Origin: an uncultured Opitutia bacterium
Lineage (GTDB): Bacteria; Verrucomicrobiota; Verrucomicrobiia; Opitutales; Opitutaceae
Length of the DNA: 64,000 bases
Reading direction: 5' to 3'
Assembly: GCA_903834135.1 (NCBI GenBank)
Contig: CAILHZ010000016.1
Span: forward strand, 583,001 to 647,000
The translations under genes were made by a program, and so were the position numbers. Position 1 is the first letter of the stretch; each line of letters starts with the position of its first letter. Shown here in pieces: positions 53,617 through 63,390 of the stretch. The notes below the pieces were generated by a model that saw nothing but the letters and a program-made list of their open reading frames with translations, made no database searches and had not been told where the DNA came from.

Positions 53617-55572
53617 TTAAGGAGTCTTTAGCCCGTGCGCTATTGCCTCTTCGTCTAAAGAACCTGCTATGTCACCTGCTTCTTTAAGGACCTTAGCGAG
53701 GTTACTGTGAGCAAATAAAAAGGAGGGGTTAAGGCGTATGGCTTCTTTGAATTCAGCAATTGCTGCGGTAGATTGATCAGCATCTGACAAAGCCATACCG
53801 TAGTTGTTATGGGCTTCCGAAGAACGCGGAAATAAATCGATGGTTTTCTTAAATTGCTTTAAAGCCTCATTTAATTTTCCAGCTTCTGCTAAAGCGTTTC
53901 CATAATTAATCATCGGCTCAACCGCAGAAGGTCCTAATGCGAGTACATGTAAGAAAGCATCGGAGGCTTCGATATAGCGACCTTCGTCGGCCAAAGAAGC
54001 ACCAAGATTGTTGTAGGCTTGAGGTGATGAGGGATTCAGTAGGATTGCGTGATTATATGCCTCAATGGCCTGCTTAATTTTTCCTAAAGCACGTAATGCA
54101 TTTCCTAAATTAAATAATGCATCGCGGTACTCGGAGCGTAGCGTGAGCGCTTGATTGTATTGGATGATAGCTTCTTGAAAGCGAGTGGCTTTGGATAAAG
54201 CACACCCTAAGTTGTAGTGTGTCTCAGGCTGAGATGGTTTAAGTGCAACTGCATTTCTGCCATGAACAATTGCATCTTCTATGCGACCTGCATCGCATAA
54301 TACGATGACAAGATTTGTTTCCGCGAACCATGCCTTAGGATTACTATGTAGAGTCTTTGTATATAGCGTTTCTAGATTTTTATATTTAAAACACTCAGTG
54401 TATGTTAGACGACCTAAGCAGAGAATAATTCCAAATATTAAACCTGTGTATACAGCTTTAAGAGATAATCTGCTATTTCTAAACCTTTCTAAATAAATAG
54501 CTGCAGGAATTATAATACCCAAAATTGCTAGGTGTGCGTAATGATCCGCCACCAAGGAGTACTTCATAAAATAAATATCTGCTAATCCCATGACGGGTAG
54601 CAGCATAAAGCAGAAATATAACCAACCTAAAGCAAGGCTCTTAAATTTAGATTTTAAGTGAAATAAACAAATAACTGACACAGCGAAAGTTAAACTGATT
54701 CCAATCCAGTATATAGGATCTGAGGTAGTTATGCTCCACTCCGGATAAATGAATGAAAGATTTAAAGGTGCTATAATTTTCCACAAATAAAACCAAGGGA
54801 CTATACCTGCACCTAAAAGACGCTCGAGTACGCTAGCATTACGAATGACTTCATGTGTTCCATGGTTTTGAAACCATACGTTTAATCCCGCAAAAAAAAC
54901 GGCAATTATGAAAAAAGGAGAAAGATTAACGATGTCATTAGTTTCAATCCTACGTTTGCAGACAATAATACCAAGGAGTACCAACGGAAGCAGTACAACG
55001 GAGCCTTTGCTAAGAAGTGCACAAATAAAGCCAATAAGGCTAAAGTAATACCATATATTTTTAAATGGATGATTTTTATGGGCTGACTTATTTTCTTCGT
55101 AATTGTTAAACGATAAACAGGTGATTAGAAAAAACAGCATCGCCATCAGATTCTTTCGCTGAGTAATCCAGGCTACAGATTCGGCGTTGAGAGGGTGAAC
55201 TAGAAAAAGAAGTGCCGCTATGAAAGCTCCAGGAATATTTAAACGCACCAGAAGCCTCCACAAAAGTAATGCTTCTGAAATATGGAGAATAATATTAGTC
55301 GTGTGATAACCCAGCGGATTCATTTCCCATAAGCGCCATTCAAGCCAAAGACTACTTGAAGTCATAGGCCAATAGTCAGCGGCTTTTGTTGTAAACCAAA
55401 ACCGCTGTAGGCCATCACCAGCCTTAATTAATGGATTAAGGGTAAGAAAAGTATCATCATCCCAGATAAATCCTGCATGAACTGCAGGCCAATAGATACA
55501 CGCACCTAAAAGACAAAGCCCGAATACGCGTAAACATGTGCGCAGCCAATCGTTTGAATGCGCAGTCTTCAC
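53617..55572 (-). CDS. TMTC-like GT-C membrane protein with seven TPRs (paralogue 2)
   Basis: A 651-residue protein with the same layout as the one at 41283: hydrophobic segments over residues ~12-395 and seven tetratricopeptide repeats (~405-645, e.g. THYNLGCALSKATRFQEAI). GFIWDDDTFL carries the acidic pair of the first loop and LVHPLNAESVAWITQRKNLM the family motif. The inferred role is transfer of sugar from a lipid carrier to exported proteins; the acceptor is unknown. The start is GTG. Its start lies five bases after the stop of the DUF1080 gene, so the two are likely co-transcribed. Confidence 0.8.
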   Translation of the reverse strand: MKTAHSNDWLRTCLRVFGLCLLGACIYWPAVHAGFIWDDDTFLTLNPLIKAGDGLQRFWFTTKAADYWPMTSSSLWLEWRLWEMNPLGYHTTNIILHISEALLLWRLLVRLNIPGAFIAALLFLVHPLNAESVAWITQRKNLMAMLFFLITCLSFNNYEENKSAHKNHPFKNIWYYFSLIGFICALLSKGSVVLLPLVLLGIIVCKRRIETNDIVNLSPFFIIAVFFAGLNVWFQNHGTHEVIRNASVLERLLGAGIVPWFYLWKIIAPLNLSFIYPEWSITTSDPIYWIGISLTFAVSVICLFHLKSKFKSLALGWLYFCFMLLPVMGLADIYFMKYSLVADHYAHLAILGIIIPAAIYLERFRNSRLSLKAVYTGLIFGIILCLGRLTYTECFKYKNLETLYTKTLHSNPKAWFAETNLVIVLCDAGRIEDAIVHGRNAVALKPSQPETHYNLGCALSKATRFQEAIIQYNQALTLRSEYRDALFNLGNALRALGKIKQAIEAYNHAILLNPSSPQAYNNLGASLADEGRYIEASDAFLHVLALGPSAVEPMINYGNALAEAGKLNEALKQFKKTIDLFPRSSEAHNNYGMALSDADQSTAAIAEFKEAIRLNPSFLFAHSNLAKVLKEAGDIAGSLDEEAIAHGLKTP

Positions 55573-55577
55573 TCAGA

Positions 55578-56915
55578 TTAAAGAGGTTTAATTAAAATAT
55601 CTTTAAATTCCACTGGATCATTATGTCCCGCAAATCCAAAGAACCCTGTAGGTCTGTCTTTACCAGGATGCTTTTTGTGTGCGAGTACTTCTGCCATATC
55701 TACTTTACTTAAATCAGTATTAAGAATAACAGTACCGTTAAGCTCCACGGTAATTTTGGATCCTATAATTTTAGATTCCTGAAAATTCCATTCACCTATT
55801 GGATTTTGATAACCACGTGCTGCAGCGACCATACCATAGGCAGAACCATGAGCTTGGCGTGGATCAATCTTACCTTTTACTTTTTCGTAGTTATCATCTA
55901 GGACTTGGAGTTCGCACATGCCAACATAAGCTGTATCACCTGTACCTGGATAACGAATAGCAAGGCCGTTGTTACCTCCTGCAGGAAGTTTGAAATTAAC
56001 GCGTGATTCAAAGTCCTTTAGCTCATGATTCCAGTAAATTGTACCACCTTTCTTTAGCTGCCATACAATTGAGTTATTCTTTAAAGAAACGACATCAAGT
56101 GGGCCTGCCCAGCCACTCAGTGTTTTGCCATCGAAGATAGATTTAAATCCAGCAGCACCATGGCTTGCTAAGATTTCGCAGGCTTCATCACTCTTAATTT
56201 CTCGAATGTAGAGATTGCGCCACCATGTGCGACCACCATGAGTTTGTAGTTCAATCGGTCCGCGTGCGGGAATAGGTAAGCGCTTATTAGCCGGTAAGGC
56301 TTTATCATAGTAATTCTCCAAAACGACATGATCGACAACAAGCTGATCATTGAGCCAAACACTTACGCGACTACCTACAATTAAAATACGATAGTGATTC
56401 CACTCACCTAAGGGTTTATCTGCATGTACCAGAGGGTTTCTGCCTGGAGAAGTAAGTTCGTTGTTCCATAAACCACCCGAGCCCATAGCTGTACCAAAGC
56501 CATGTGGATCTGGCATAGAAGTATCCCATATTTGAACTTGAGGAACACCACGCAGGTAGATGCCTGAGTCTGTACCTTTAGCAATTTTCCAATCCAGTAA
56601 AAGTTCGAAATTCCCGTAGTCTTTAATGGTAGTAGCATAAGACCCATTTCCATCATTGACCAATTCGTTATCGATAACGGACCAGTGTGGTACCGCATTG
56701 CCTAATTCTATGAGTTTAGCATTCCATTTGGCGATCAAGGCTTCTTGTTCTACCTGAGGTAGTGATAGGAGTTTACGATGATCGTAGGTATCGCCACCTC
56801 TCCAGCCTGTAAGGTCTTTACCGTTAAACAAGGCTTCAAAACCTGTAGGCGTTTGGCCTAAGCAAGGGAATAGCGTACAGCAAAAACAGGTGATTAATAT
56901 TAGGCGTTTGAGCAT
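55578..56915 (-). CDS. Tandem DUF1080 (3-keto-disaccharide hydrolase-like) exported protein
   Basis: A 445-residue secreted protein with signal peptide MLKRLILITCFCCTLFPCLG. It holds two concanavalin-like DUF1080 domains: the first (~20-240) with FEALFNGKDLTGWRGG and GTDSGIYLRGVPQVQIWD, the second (~250-445) with FKSIFDGKTLSGWAGP, GGNNGLAIRYPG and CELQVLDDNY. Family members have been named 3-keto-disaccharide hydrolases, cleaving oxidised glycosides. A TTG at 56948 is in frame, but the ATG at 56915 is the proper signal-peptide start. It precedes the TPR gene by five bases. Confidence 0.9.
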   Translation of the reverse strand: MLKRLILITCFCCTLFPCLGQTPTGFEALFNGKDLTGWRGGDTYDHRKLLSLPQVEQEALIAKWNAKLIELGNAVPHWSVIDNELVNDGNGSYATTIKDYGNFELLLDWKIAKGTDSGIYLRGVPQVQIWDTSMPDPHGFGTAMGSGGLWNNELTSPGRNPLVHADKPLGEWNHYRILIVGSRVSVWLNDQLVVDHVVLENYYDKALPANKRLPIPARGPIELQTHGGRTWWRNLYIREIKSDEACEILASHGAAGFKSIFDGKTLSGWAGPLDVVSLKNNSIVWQLKKGGTIYWNHELKDFESRVNFKLPAGGNNGLAIRYPGTGDTAYVGMCELQVLDDNYEKVKGKIDPRQAHGSAYGMVAAARGYQNPIGEWNFQESKIIGSKITVELNGTVILNTDLSKVDMAEVLAHKKHPGKDRPTGFFGFAGHNDPVEFKDILIKPL

Positions 56916-57071
56916 AGGACGTGGGGTATGGTAAAACGCTAGTGACAAAACCGCTGAATTGAAAACGCAATCTTGTTTAAAGGTTAACTTTCCAGCTTGG
57001 CCTTATCGGATCCTTAGTAATGCTTGCAGAAGAACTAGATTTTATAAACCCCATAAATTCACTCTTGTTGT

Positions 57072-58406
57072 ATGGCTACCACGTCTCGCTCAATCAAAGG
57101 CCAATTGTTCATAATGATGGTACTCGAGTTTTTCATTTGGGGGGCATGGCTGCCGCTAATCTTCGGTTATTTGCCCAGTCTTGGATTTTCTCCAGGTCAG
57201 CAAGCGCTCATATTAAATGCCTTCCCTGTAGCTTCAATAGTTGGAATGTTCTTTAGTAATCAGTGGGCAGACAGAAAGTTCATACCTGAAAAGTTCTTAG
57301 CTTTTTCACATCTGATTGGCGGCCTAGCGATATTGGGCTGTGGGTTCACAAAAGACTTTACCTCTTTTTTTATTCTGATGCTTGTTCACTGTTTACTCTA
57401 TGTCCCAACCATATCGATTACTAACTCGATTGCTTTTGCACACATGAAGGATCCCGAAAAAGAATTTGGAATCGTGCGTATGGGAGGAACAATAGGTTGG
57501 GTATTGGCTGCATGGCCATTCACGTTTATTTTTGTAAATTGGCCGGCTGTACATGCACTTACGTCATCAGGAATTATTGATTGGCTAGGAAACGTATTTG
57601 CAAATCCACTGGTTGGTGATGCAGCTAAGGCAGCCACCAAATGGACTTTTGTCGTTGCAGGAATCGCATCACTAGCTCTTAGCGCATTTAGTCTTTTACT
57701 TCCTTATTCTGAGGTAAAAAAAACAGTGCAAGACAGTGGTAGCGAGAAGCTAGCGTGGGTTGAAGCGCTTCGACTTTTGAAACATCCTTATATATTAATT
57801 CTATGGTTAGTGACTCTCGTAGATTCGTTTGTACACAACTGTTATTTTAATTGGACAGGGGTATTTTTAGGAACAGCAAAAAATGCAGGTGGAGTGGGAA
57901 TTGCTTCTAATTGGATTACCCCAGTAATGAGTTTAGGCCAAATTGCTGAAATTTCCACGATGTTCATTTTAGGTACCACCTTAAAGCGCTTAGGATGGAA
58001 ACTAACAATGATTGTTGGAGTCTTGGGGCATGCAGCTCGTTTTGCAGTATACGCCTTTGGTGGACAAAGTGCTGCGTCTATAATTGCAATCCAGTTATTA
58101 CATGGAGTCTGTTACGCCTTCTTCTTTGCAACAGTTTATATCTTTGTGGATTCAAACTGCCCAAAGGATATTCGAACCAGTGCCCAGGGGCTCTTTAATC
58201 TACAAATTCTTGGCTTAGGTGCTCTGCTTGCAAACTCAATTTGTCCTTGGTTAATACAATCAGTTTACACCACAGGTAATCAGGTTGATTTCAAAGCGCT
58301 ATTCATGGTGCCTCTATTAGCTTCATCCGTTGCTGCGATTGTTCTGGCACTTATGTTTAAACCACCCACACGTGGACCAGGTATTGTGCAATCGGTTAAC
58401 GCTTAA
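57072..58406 (+). CDS. MFS transporter, NupG/XapB nucleoside:H+ symporter-like
   Basis: A 444-residue, twelve-segment transporter of the nucleoside/H+ symporter branch: VLEFFIWGAWLPLIFGYLPSLGF at the start, IVRMGGTIGWVLAAWPFTF mid-protein, and LLHGVCYAFFFATVYIFVDSNCP near the end. In Verrucomicrobiota such genes accompany sugar-oxidoreductase genes, so the cargo may be a sugar rather than a nucleoside. It leads an operon: the next gene starts five bases after its stop. Confidence 0.9.
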   Translation: MATTSRSIKGQLFIMMVLEFFIWGAWLPLIFGYLPSLGFSPGQQALILNAFPVASIVGMFFSNQWADRKFIPEKFLAFSHLIGGLAILGCGFTKDFTSFFILMLVHCLLYVPTISITNSIAFAHMKDPEKEFGIVRMGGTIGWVLAAWPFTFIFVNWPAVHALTSSGIIDWLGNVFANPLVGDAAKAATKWTFVVAGIASLALSAFSLLLPYSEVKKTVQDSGSEKLAWVEALRLLKHPYILILWLVTLVDSFVHNCYFNWTGVFLGTAKNAGGVGIASNWITPVMSLGQIAEISTMFILGTTLKRLGWKLTMIVGVLGHAARFAVYAFGGQSAASIIAIQLLHGVCYAFFFATVYIFVDSNCPKDIRTSAQGLFNLQILGLGALLANSICPWLIQSVYTTGNQVDFKALFMVPLLASSVAAIVLALMFKPPTRGPGIVQSVNA

Positions 58407-58411
58407 TATTC

Positions 58412-59491
58412 ATGGCTCAAAAATTAAAAGTACTTGTTGTAGGCTGCGGGCACATGGGTATTTCGCATGCAAGGGCTTATAAGGTGCTGTCTAATGATTT
58501 TGAAATCGTTGGCCTAGTAAGTCGAGGTGAAGCAACACGGCAATCACTCAATCAAGATTTAGGCGGCGGTTTTATTCAATATTCCGATTACTCAGCTGCA
58601 CTTAGAGATACAAAACCAGATTGTGTGTGTATTAGTACTTACTCAGAAACACATGCGACATATGCTATTGAAGCTATGGAGCAGGGTGCGCACGTCTTTT
58701 TAGAAAAACCTATTGCTGATACGCTAGAAGATGCAGAGCGAGTCGTAGCATGCGCAAAGAAATATAAACGTATTCTCGTTATAGGTTATATCTTACATGT
58801 ACATCCTTCGTGGCAAAAATTTACTCAACTTGCTCAAGGCCTAGGAAAGCCGCTTGTAATGCGGATGAATTTAAATCAACAGAGTTTTGGAGTAAATTGG
58901 ACTACCCATAAGAAATTACTGCAGAGTACATCACCTATTGTAGATTGTGGTGTTCACTATGTGGATGTCATGTGTCGTATGACCCAGGCTAGACCGGTAG
59001 CAATTTCTAGCATTGGAGCTCGTTTAACTCAGGATATCTCAGAAACGCAAATTAACTATGGATGCTTACAGGTTAAATTTTCCGACGGCTCTGTAGGATG
59101 GTATGAAGCAGGTTGGGGTCCTATGATGAGTGAGACAGCTTTTTTTATTAAAGATGTTATCGGGCCTAAAGGCAGCGTCAGTATTGTGGCAAAAAAAGCA
59201 GCAAGTGACGGGAACAGTTCTAATATAGACTCACATACTAGCACAGAATCTATCTTACTGCATCATTCTACACTTAAGGCCGACGGCTCATTTGAAAACA
59301 AGGATGAGCTAATTGATGTGAAGGATGAGCCTAATCATGACGAATTGTGTTTAAGAGAGCAGAAAGTCTTTTTAAACGCGATTCGTACAAATGAAGACTT
59401 AACAGCTCACTTAACAAGCGCGCTCGATAGTCTTCGTATTGTACTGGCAGCAGATCAGTCGTTTCGTGAAGGTAAAACTATTCAACTCTAA
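58412..59491 (+). CDS. Gfo/Idh/MocA oxidoreductase
   Basis: A 359-residue cytoplasmic dehydrogenase. The dinucleotide motif is LKVLVVGCGHMGISHARAY; the catalytic motif is VFLEKPIADTLEDAE with an intact Glu-Lys-Pro; IVDCGVHYVDVMCRM is the conserved substrate helix with His. It follows the MFS gene by five bases and precedes another Gfo/Idh gene by eight, which supports successive oxidation/reduction of one imported substrate. Confidence 0.92.
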   Translation: MAQKLKVLVVGCGHMGISHARAYKVLSNDFEIVGLVSRGEATRQSLNQDLGGGFIQYSDYSAALRDTKPDCVCISTYSETHATYAIEAMEQGAHVFLEKPIADTLEDAERVVACAKKYKRILVIGYILHVHPSWQKFTQLAQGLGKPLVMRMNLNQQSFGVNWTTHKKLLQSTSPIVDCGVHYVDVMCRMTQARPVAISSIGARLTQDISETQINYGCLQVKFSDGSVGWYEAGWGPMMSETAFFIKDVIGPKGSVSIVAKKAASDGNSSNIDSHTSTESILLHHSTLKADGSFENKDELIDVKDEPNHDELCLREQKVFLNAIRTNEDLTAHLTSALDSLRIVLAADQSFREGKTIQL

Positions 59492-59499
59492 GGTTAATA

Positions 59500-60888
59500 A
59501 TGAAAACATCAGATCTATTAAGTCGTAGTTCTTTCATGAAGACAGTTGCAGGCGCGATGCTTGCATCTCCTTTCATTGCAAAGAATTTACACGCAGCAGA
59601 ACCAAGTAAGGTGTTAAGACACGCTAGTTTTGGAGCTTCAGGTCAGGCCTGGAATGACCTCGAAGCAATCATGAGTAATCCCTTTGTTGAATTAGTGGCT
59701 GTTGCAGATGTTGATTTAAGTAAAGTTGCTAAGGTCAAACAGATGTATCCGAATGCACGTATTTATCAGGATTATCGACAACTCTTAGATAAAGAAGGTA
59801 ACAATATAGATTCAGTAAATGTGTCTGTGCCTGATCACATGCATGCGCCGATTGCGTATGCAGCAATGCAATTAGGTAAGCACGTTTACTGTGAGAAGCC
59901 ACTTGCGCATGATATTTACGAGACGCGTATTCTTGCGAACTATGCGAAAGAAAAGAAGGTGATTACTCAAATGGGAATCCAGATTCACTCGATGAAAGTT
60001 TATCGCCAAGCAGTAGCGATTGTTAGAAGCGGAGTGATCGGTAAGGTCAAAGAAGTGCATACATGGAGTAATAAAACGTGGGGCGCACGCGGTGCGCCAC
60101 CCGTTTCACATGCTCCTATACCAAGTGACTTGAATTGGGACTTATGGCTAGGCACTGCACAGGATAGGCCCTATATACCTAAATATTATCATCCAGGTGA
60201 TTGGCGTAGGAGTCTTGATTTCGGAACAGGTACATTTGGCGATATGGGCTGTCATATTTTTGATCCTGTGTTTTCGGCCTTGGCTTTAACTTCTCCTCTT
60301 ACGGTTCGCTCTGAAGGTCCTGCGCCTGATAAATGGAATTGGGCAACAAATGCTGTTGTTAAATACGTATTTCCAGGAACACCTTTTACTGCAGATTCTA
60401 CAGTTGCCGTTACCTGGTATGACGGAGATCAGCGTCCTTCGAAAGATATTCAGGACTTAATAGTAAGTCGTAAACCTAAAGCGCAGGTTTCGTCTGTAGG
60501 TGCTAAAACTAAACCCCATAGCGAAAGAGAACTCTCTCAAGGATCTATTATTATTGGAACCGCTGGTGTGTTACATGTGCCTCATGTAGCTAGCCCAATG
60601 CTATTTCCTGAAAATAAGTTTTCTGATTATAAGCTTCCTGAAATTAAAGGGACGCATCATTGGAGCGATTGGGCTGAAGCAATTGTTGGACTACCTGGTA
60701 AGCCTGAAGCATCATTTGATTATTCAGGTCCGCTTACTGAAGCGGTCTTGCTTGGTTCTGTAGCTGTACGGTATCCTCACACAACGCTTAACTGGAATTC
60801 TAGTGCCTTACGCTTTGACAATGAAATCCAAGCTAATGCCTTTTTAAGACGTACTTATCGTAAAGGCTGGGAAGTCGCTGGACTTTAA
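59500..60888 (+). CDS. Gfo/Idh/MocA oxidoreductase with degenerate Tat-like leader
   Basis: A 462-residue oxidoreductase of the same exported subgroup as the one at 27872. The leader SRSSFMKTVAGAMLASPFI has the layout of a Tat signal but only one arginine (SRSSF in place of SRRxF). The domain follows: VADVDLSKVAKVK, VNVSVPDHMHAPIAYAAM, VYCEKPLAHD with the EKP motif, and FGDMGCHIFDPVFSAL. A good AAGG lies before the ATG. It is the last gene of the MFS-led operon and meets the SIS gene seven bases away. Confidence 0.9.
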   Translation: MKTSDLLSRSSFMKTVAGAMLASPFIAKNLHAAEPSKVLRHASFGASGQAWNDLEAIMSNPFVELVAVADVDLSKVAKVKQMYPNARIYQDYRQLLDKEGNNIDSVNVSVPDHMHAPIAYAAMQLGKHVYCEKPLAHDIYETRILANYAKEKKVITQMGIQIHSMKVYRQAVAIVRSGVIGKVKEVHTWSNKTWGARGAPPVSHAPIPSDLNWDLWLGTAQDRPYIPKYYHPGDWRRSLDFGTGTFGDMGCHIFDPVFSALALTSPLTVRSEGPAPDKWNWATNAVVKYVFPGTPFTADSTVAVTWYDGDQRPSKDIQDLIVSRKPKAQVSSVGAKTKPHSERELSQGSIIIGTAGVLHVPHVASPMLFPENKFSDYKLPEIKGTHHWSDWAEAIVGLPGKPEASFDYSGPLTEAVLLGSVAVRYPHTTLNWNSSALRFDNEIQANAFLRRTYRKGWEVAGL

Positions 60889-60894
60889 TTACGA

Positions 60895-61623
60895 CTAAGC
60901 GAGTTGCATACTGATTCTGCCTTTATAACGTGAGGCCAGTATGCGATTTTGTTCGATTGCACCGGGCAAGTTCTGACTTCTTAGAATAGGCATTGTATGG
61001 CCATTTGCTTTAAGCCATTCAAGGGCAGCAAGAATGAGCCAGTTAATTTGTGAGCTGCCAATAAAGGTACTGGTCGGGCCACCTTTTATACCGTCACCTA
61101 AGTCAACTAAGGCATCTCCCAAAACTCCTTGGTTATCTAAAACATAATCGGCCACTTCGAATAATCGTTTTCCACTTTCATGACACGAGGTGCTCTGCTT
61201 AGACATAGCGACACTTGTAATTACAATTACTGTAAGGCCTTTTTTCTTAGCATAAAGGGCGACGTCAATAGGAGAAGCATTTCTACCTGAATTAGATATC
61301 ACAATTATGACCTCTCCTGCTCTTAATTCGTGGCGCCTATCATAGCGTTCCGCGAGTTTAGTGCCGTAACCCGCTAAATTTTCAATGAAACCTTCTGTGG
61401 GGTCTACAATTCCGGAAACACAAGCAAGCCCTCCTGCGCGACCAATCACTTCACGTGAAACCATTTCACTGTGACCACTACCAAAGGTGTGAACAACACC
61501 TCCACTAGCTATACACTTGCCAAGATATGGAGTAGCTTGAGTTAATACCGATTGGCTTTCCTTCCAGGCTTTTTCTAGCAGGAGGTTTGCTTGCGTGTAG
61601 TACAATTCAGGAAGTGAAGACAT
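60895..61623 (-). CDS. SIS-domain sugar-phosphate isomerase-like protein (paralogue 2)
   Basis: A 242-residue protein closely similar to the one at 26078: GGVVHTFGSGHSEMVSREVIGRAGG, VIIVISNSGRNASPIDVAL and GGPTSTFIGSSQINWL. It should bind a phosphorylated (amino) sugar. It is the third gene of a minus-strand operon (ceramidase-like, SSS symporter, SIS) with a 12-nt gap to the symporter gene, suggesting that it handles the imported compound. Confidence 0.9.
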   Translation of the reverse strand: MSSLPELYYTQANLLLEKAWKESQSVLTQATPYLGKCIASGGVVHTFGSGHSEMVSREVIGRAGGLACVSGIVDPTEGFIENLAGYGTKLAERYDRRHELRAGEVIIVISNSGRNASPIDVALYAKKKGLTVIVITSVAMSKQSTSCHESGKRLFEVADYVLDNQGVLGDALVDLGDGIKGGPTSTFIGSSQINWLILAALEWLKANGHTMPILRSQNLPGAIEQNRILASRYKGRISMQLA

Positions 61624-61635
61624 AAGAGAATTAAA

Positions 61636-63387
61636 TTAAGAGGTCTTGGAGTGTGTCCAGATGCGATTAAGAAGCCATGCGCTTAAACCAAGAAAAAGAA
61701 CTCCACTTAAGGTGAAGCGCATCCAAGCTCCTACAAAAATAGCATTTGTTGCTAGAACAAGACCAAGGCAGGCCACAATGCCTATCAGTGAGTCAATTAC
61801 CATACGAGACGCTGAAGGCTCTCCTGTATCTGGTAATTGTACGGAATCTCTAATTGGTCCCCAAAGTCCTGGGGGACGGCAACGTTTATAAAATGCACAC
61901 AGCGTTTCATGAGATTCTGCAGGTGTAAGTAAAGTCACTGTGACTAATACAACAATACTCAAACCAAAGAGTAATCCTAAGCCTTCCCATAAGGGGCGAT
62001 GTTCAAAGCCTAGTACAAACCAAACGATAATGGACAAAGGCAGGCCTAAGATTGTTGCAGAAAGTTCTCCCCATACATTGAAGCGCCACCAGAAGAAACG
62101 AAACCAAGCAAGCGGTAGCAAAAAGACAACCATCGCAGAATTGATGAATAAAAACCAACTCACCATATCGTCTACAAAAAATAAAGTCACTACTGCTGCA
62201 AAAACAAACAAACATAATGTTGCGACACGACTGACCCAAGCTTTACCCGAGGCTTTTGAAAAGCGTGCTGGCATAAGATCATTAACTACAAAACTACTAC
62301 CCCAATTGATCAGAGAGCTTAATGTTCCCATGTAAGCTGCAACTTCAGCCGCAACAAGTAGGCCAGTAAACCCAGGAGGAAGTTTGCACTTCTTAATTAA
62401 TTCACCCCAAGCAAATGCTGGATCTTTAAGGAGAGTAAAGCCTGCGGGCGCAGCACCTAAGTGGGCACCTGGATCTGACGTCCAAAATAAAGACATAGCA
62501 ACTATGCCTAAGCCAATGAGAGGTAATGTGCGAAATGAGAGTGCAAGAAAGGCATTGAAGAGTTGTCCACCTACAGCATGGCGCTCATTACGAGCTGACA
62601 TGAATCGCTGAGCGGTCATGCCTTCACCTGCTGTAGGTGAGCCTGCAAAAAACCATCCCTGAAGAAAAAGAGCTAATAAGGTAAGTGAATCAATTGAGGC
62701 TGTGGGTGGTACTTGAATGAGCCCGCTAGGCCTTGAGGTTTGTACTCGGTGAATAATTTCTGTCCAGCCACCATGTTGATTAACTGCAATTACTAAAAAG
62801 ACCGTGCAGCCACCAATCATAATAATAAATTGAACAATATCGGCGTAGACTACACCAAGGAGTCCACCAAACATCGTGTAAATTACGGTGATACCTCCAA
62901 AAATAAGTAGTACTTGCCATGTCGATAATGGACATAAAGGAGCAATTGTTTTTGCGAAAAAGCCTGTGATGTAACTAATAATTAATACAGCAAATCCAAA
63001 GCAACACACTGCGGCATATAATTTACGCGCAAATTGTGCGGGTGCTCCACCATAGCGAAGTGAAATGAGTTCAGCTGTTGTTACAATTTGCATGCGCCTC
63101 CAAAGGCGTGCCCAGACCATTGCAACAAGAGGCATCCACACTATCCAGTTTGCCCACCATAGCCAATTGCCAGCTAATCCGAAAACAAGTACTAGCATAA
63201 CAAAAGCACCTGTACCTGAGCTGTAGGTAGCGGTGTTTGAGAGACCTATTGCCCACCAAGGAACATCTCTGCCACCAGCAAAGTAGCCCTCTGCGCCATG
63301 CTTTGAAGAGCGGCGTGAGAAAGCAAGACCTACTGTGATTACAATAAGACAGGCAAAGGCGACAACGAGCCAATCAATAAATTGCAT
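61636..63387 (-). CDS. Sodium:solute symporter (SSS family)
   Basis: A 583-residue transporter with about thirteen hydrophobic segments. SSS features include WAIGLSNTATYSSGTGAFVML near the first segments, ELISLRYGGAPAQFARKL, and GLLGVVYADIVQFIIMIGG. The closest known relatives carry sugars, inositol or sialic acid with Na+; the exact cargo is not readable. It starts three bases downstream of the ceramidase-like gene and ends 12 bases before the SIS gene. Confidence 0.92.
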   Translation of the reverse strand: MQFIDWLVVAFACLIVITVGLAFSRRSSKHGAEGYFAGGRDVPWWAIGLSNTATYSSGTGAFVMLVLVFGLAGNWLWWANWIVWMPLVAMVWARLWRRMQIVTTAELISLRYGGAPAQFARKLYAAVCCFGFAVLIISYITGFFAKTIAPLCPLSTWQVLLIFGGITVIYTMFGGLLGVVYADIVQFIIMIGGCTVFLVIAVNQHGGWTEIIHRVQTSRPSGLIQVPPTASIDSLTLLALFLQGWFFAGSPTAGEGMTAQRFMSARNERHAVGGQLFNAFLALSFRTLPLIGLGIVAMSLFWTSDPGAHLGAAPAGFTLLKDPAFAWGELIKKCKLPPGFTGLLVAAEVAAYMGTLSSLINWGSSFVVNDLMPARFSKASGKAWVSRVATLCLFVFAAVVTLFFVDDMVSWFLFINSAMVVFLLPLAWFRFFWWRFNVWGELSATILGLPLSIIVWFVLGFEHRPLWEGLGLLFGLSIVVLVTVTLLTPAESHETLCAFYKRCRPPGLWGPIRDSVQLPDTGEPSASRMVIDSLIGIVACLGLVLATNAIFVGAWMRFTLSGVLFLGLSAWLLNRIWTHSKTS

Positions 63388-63390
63388 AGT

